Below, one piece after another: positions 63,216 to 64,000 of a DNA stretch of 64,000 nucleotides (positions are counted from its first letter, which is position 1; every line of letters starts with the position of its first letter). Source of the DNA: Nemertoderma westbladi (lineage: Eukaryota; Xenacoelomorpha; Nemertodermatida; Nemertodermatidae). The stretch is from positions 1-64,000 of the forward strand of contig JAUCBJ010000384.1 of NCBI GenBank assembly GCA_032718475.1, read 5' to 3'. Position numbers and translations under genes: made by a program. The notes beneath the pieces were generated by a model that worked only from the letters and a program-made list of their open reading frames with translations, had not been told where the DNA came from and did not search any database.

Positions 63216-64000
63216 TTATTTCGTTTTTAAAATCAGGGTCCCGAGGAAGTGTATTTTGTATGTTTGCCTACGTAGGCACAAAAAATCGATTACACTCCCC
63301 CCATCGCAAATTTGGAAAAAATTGGTCATAAAGAAAGATTTTGAGCCAAGATTTTGAAAAATATATTTTTGATGTTCTAAAAAAAGATAACTGCACAGCA
63401 TGATTTTCTGGTGTCTGCAAAAATGTTGACCAAAAATATACGCGGTTTCTGTTTGAAGTTAATTAAATACACCGCACAATAATTAATTAAATCTCTTTTC
63501 CCAGAGGTAATTCATAAATTGTAATTATAAAATTAAATTTCTTTCACACAAATGCGACAAATCTTGTTATTGCCTTGTTCCACGTAGGGAACTATATAGT
63601 AGTAAACGATTTTATATATATAAAAGGTATGGTCCTAAATAATATGACTCGGCCTAGAGTTCAATGGTGTCGGCCTAGAGTTCATATGACGTGATCGGGT
63701 TCTGACTCATTATCGAGTTTGTTTGATACAGAATGAGTTCAGAAGGTCAAGTTGGGGTTGATCTTTACTCCCATCATCAGGATTATCGAGTTTGTTTTCG
63801 AGATAGATTGGAGCCATGGGTCTTTATTATCAATAATGAGTTTGTTTTCCTTCGACAAGAGTTCATCTCTATAGTTTATCGAGAAAGAATCGTATCGATC
63901 ATTTGCTAATCGTGCTTCGAGGGGTCCTGTAGCTTCCCCCTTGGCTTTCTTCCCTCCTCGCTCCGAGCATCACATAAACCCAAAACCCTCCTGAGGAAAG
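63216..64000. other. AT-rich sequence, nothing recognised
   Basis: No open frame. TCGGCCTAGAGTTCA is repeated at 63652 and 63671, and ATTATCGAGTTTGTTT-like segments recur near 63710 and 63782. No RNA gene or transposon end seen. Confidence 0.4.

Overview
The window is metazoan nuclear DNA, probably from a marine invertebrate; no species or phylum can be fixed from sequence alone. The reasons are GT-AG introns, a class A (rhodopsin-like) GPCR, BEL/Pao LTR retrotransposons, RTE-like and CR1/Jockey-like LINEs, large minisatellites, and no bacterial operon or RNA gene. Almost everything is repeats or transposons. The one host gene I can support is a GPCR on the minus strand. Two of its coding exons are visible: 51326-51569 (end of TM2 region to TM3) and 15124-15882 (TM4 to C-terminus). 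They join in phase 0 across a 35,443-bp intron (15883-51325) that holds most of the repeats described here.

Layout. 1-8118: minisatellite I, 33-bp unit, about 246 copies. 8119-9795: minus-strand RTE-like LINE reverse-transcriptase remnant. 10961-14806: minisatellite II, a different 33-bp unit, about 117 copies. 15124-15882: GPCR terminal exon. 15956-37779: a complex built from minisatellite III (a third, unrelated 33-bp unit) and three copies of a segment carrying a broken LINE. Copies 1 and 2 lie 3,279 bp apart. Copy 2 was later hit by an 865-bp CR1/Jockey-like LINE fragment and then by a young 6,508-bp BEL/Pao element (23555-30062, 240-bp LTRs, target duplication TAGGG). 33152-37779 is a pure minisatellite III block with a 1,029-bp higher-order period. 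37788-37989: a large inverted repeat made of a 15-bp motif. 38180-46254: a second, degraded BEL/Pao element on the minus strand, folded back on a plus-strand RT fragment of its own kind. 47035-47564: another LINE 3' end with an 8-bp target duplication. 50187-51023: an unidentified cysteine-rich ORF.

Right end. 53770-63215 is a LINE with ORF1 and an endonuclease-only ORF2. Its ORF1 is interrupted by a 6,986-bp LTR retrotransposon (54630-61615, minus strand, 5-bp target duplication AATGT). That element carries a gag-like reading frame and several minisatellites but no recognisable pol, so it looks non-autonomous.

The elements do not form a pathway. Their nesting gives a relative history: LINE copies were duplicated together with flanking minisatellite, then received a 172-bp SINE-like insert in one lineage, then a LINE fragment, then the BEL element. 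The most unusual signals are three unrelated minisatellites with exactly the same 33-bp period, two of which abut the (TAG)n 3' tails of RTE-like LINEs; the GPCR intron filled with this material; and the pol-less LTR element.
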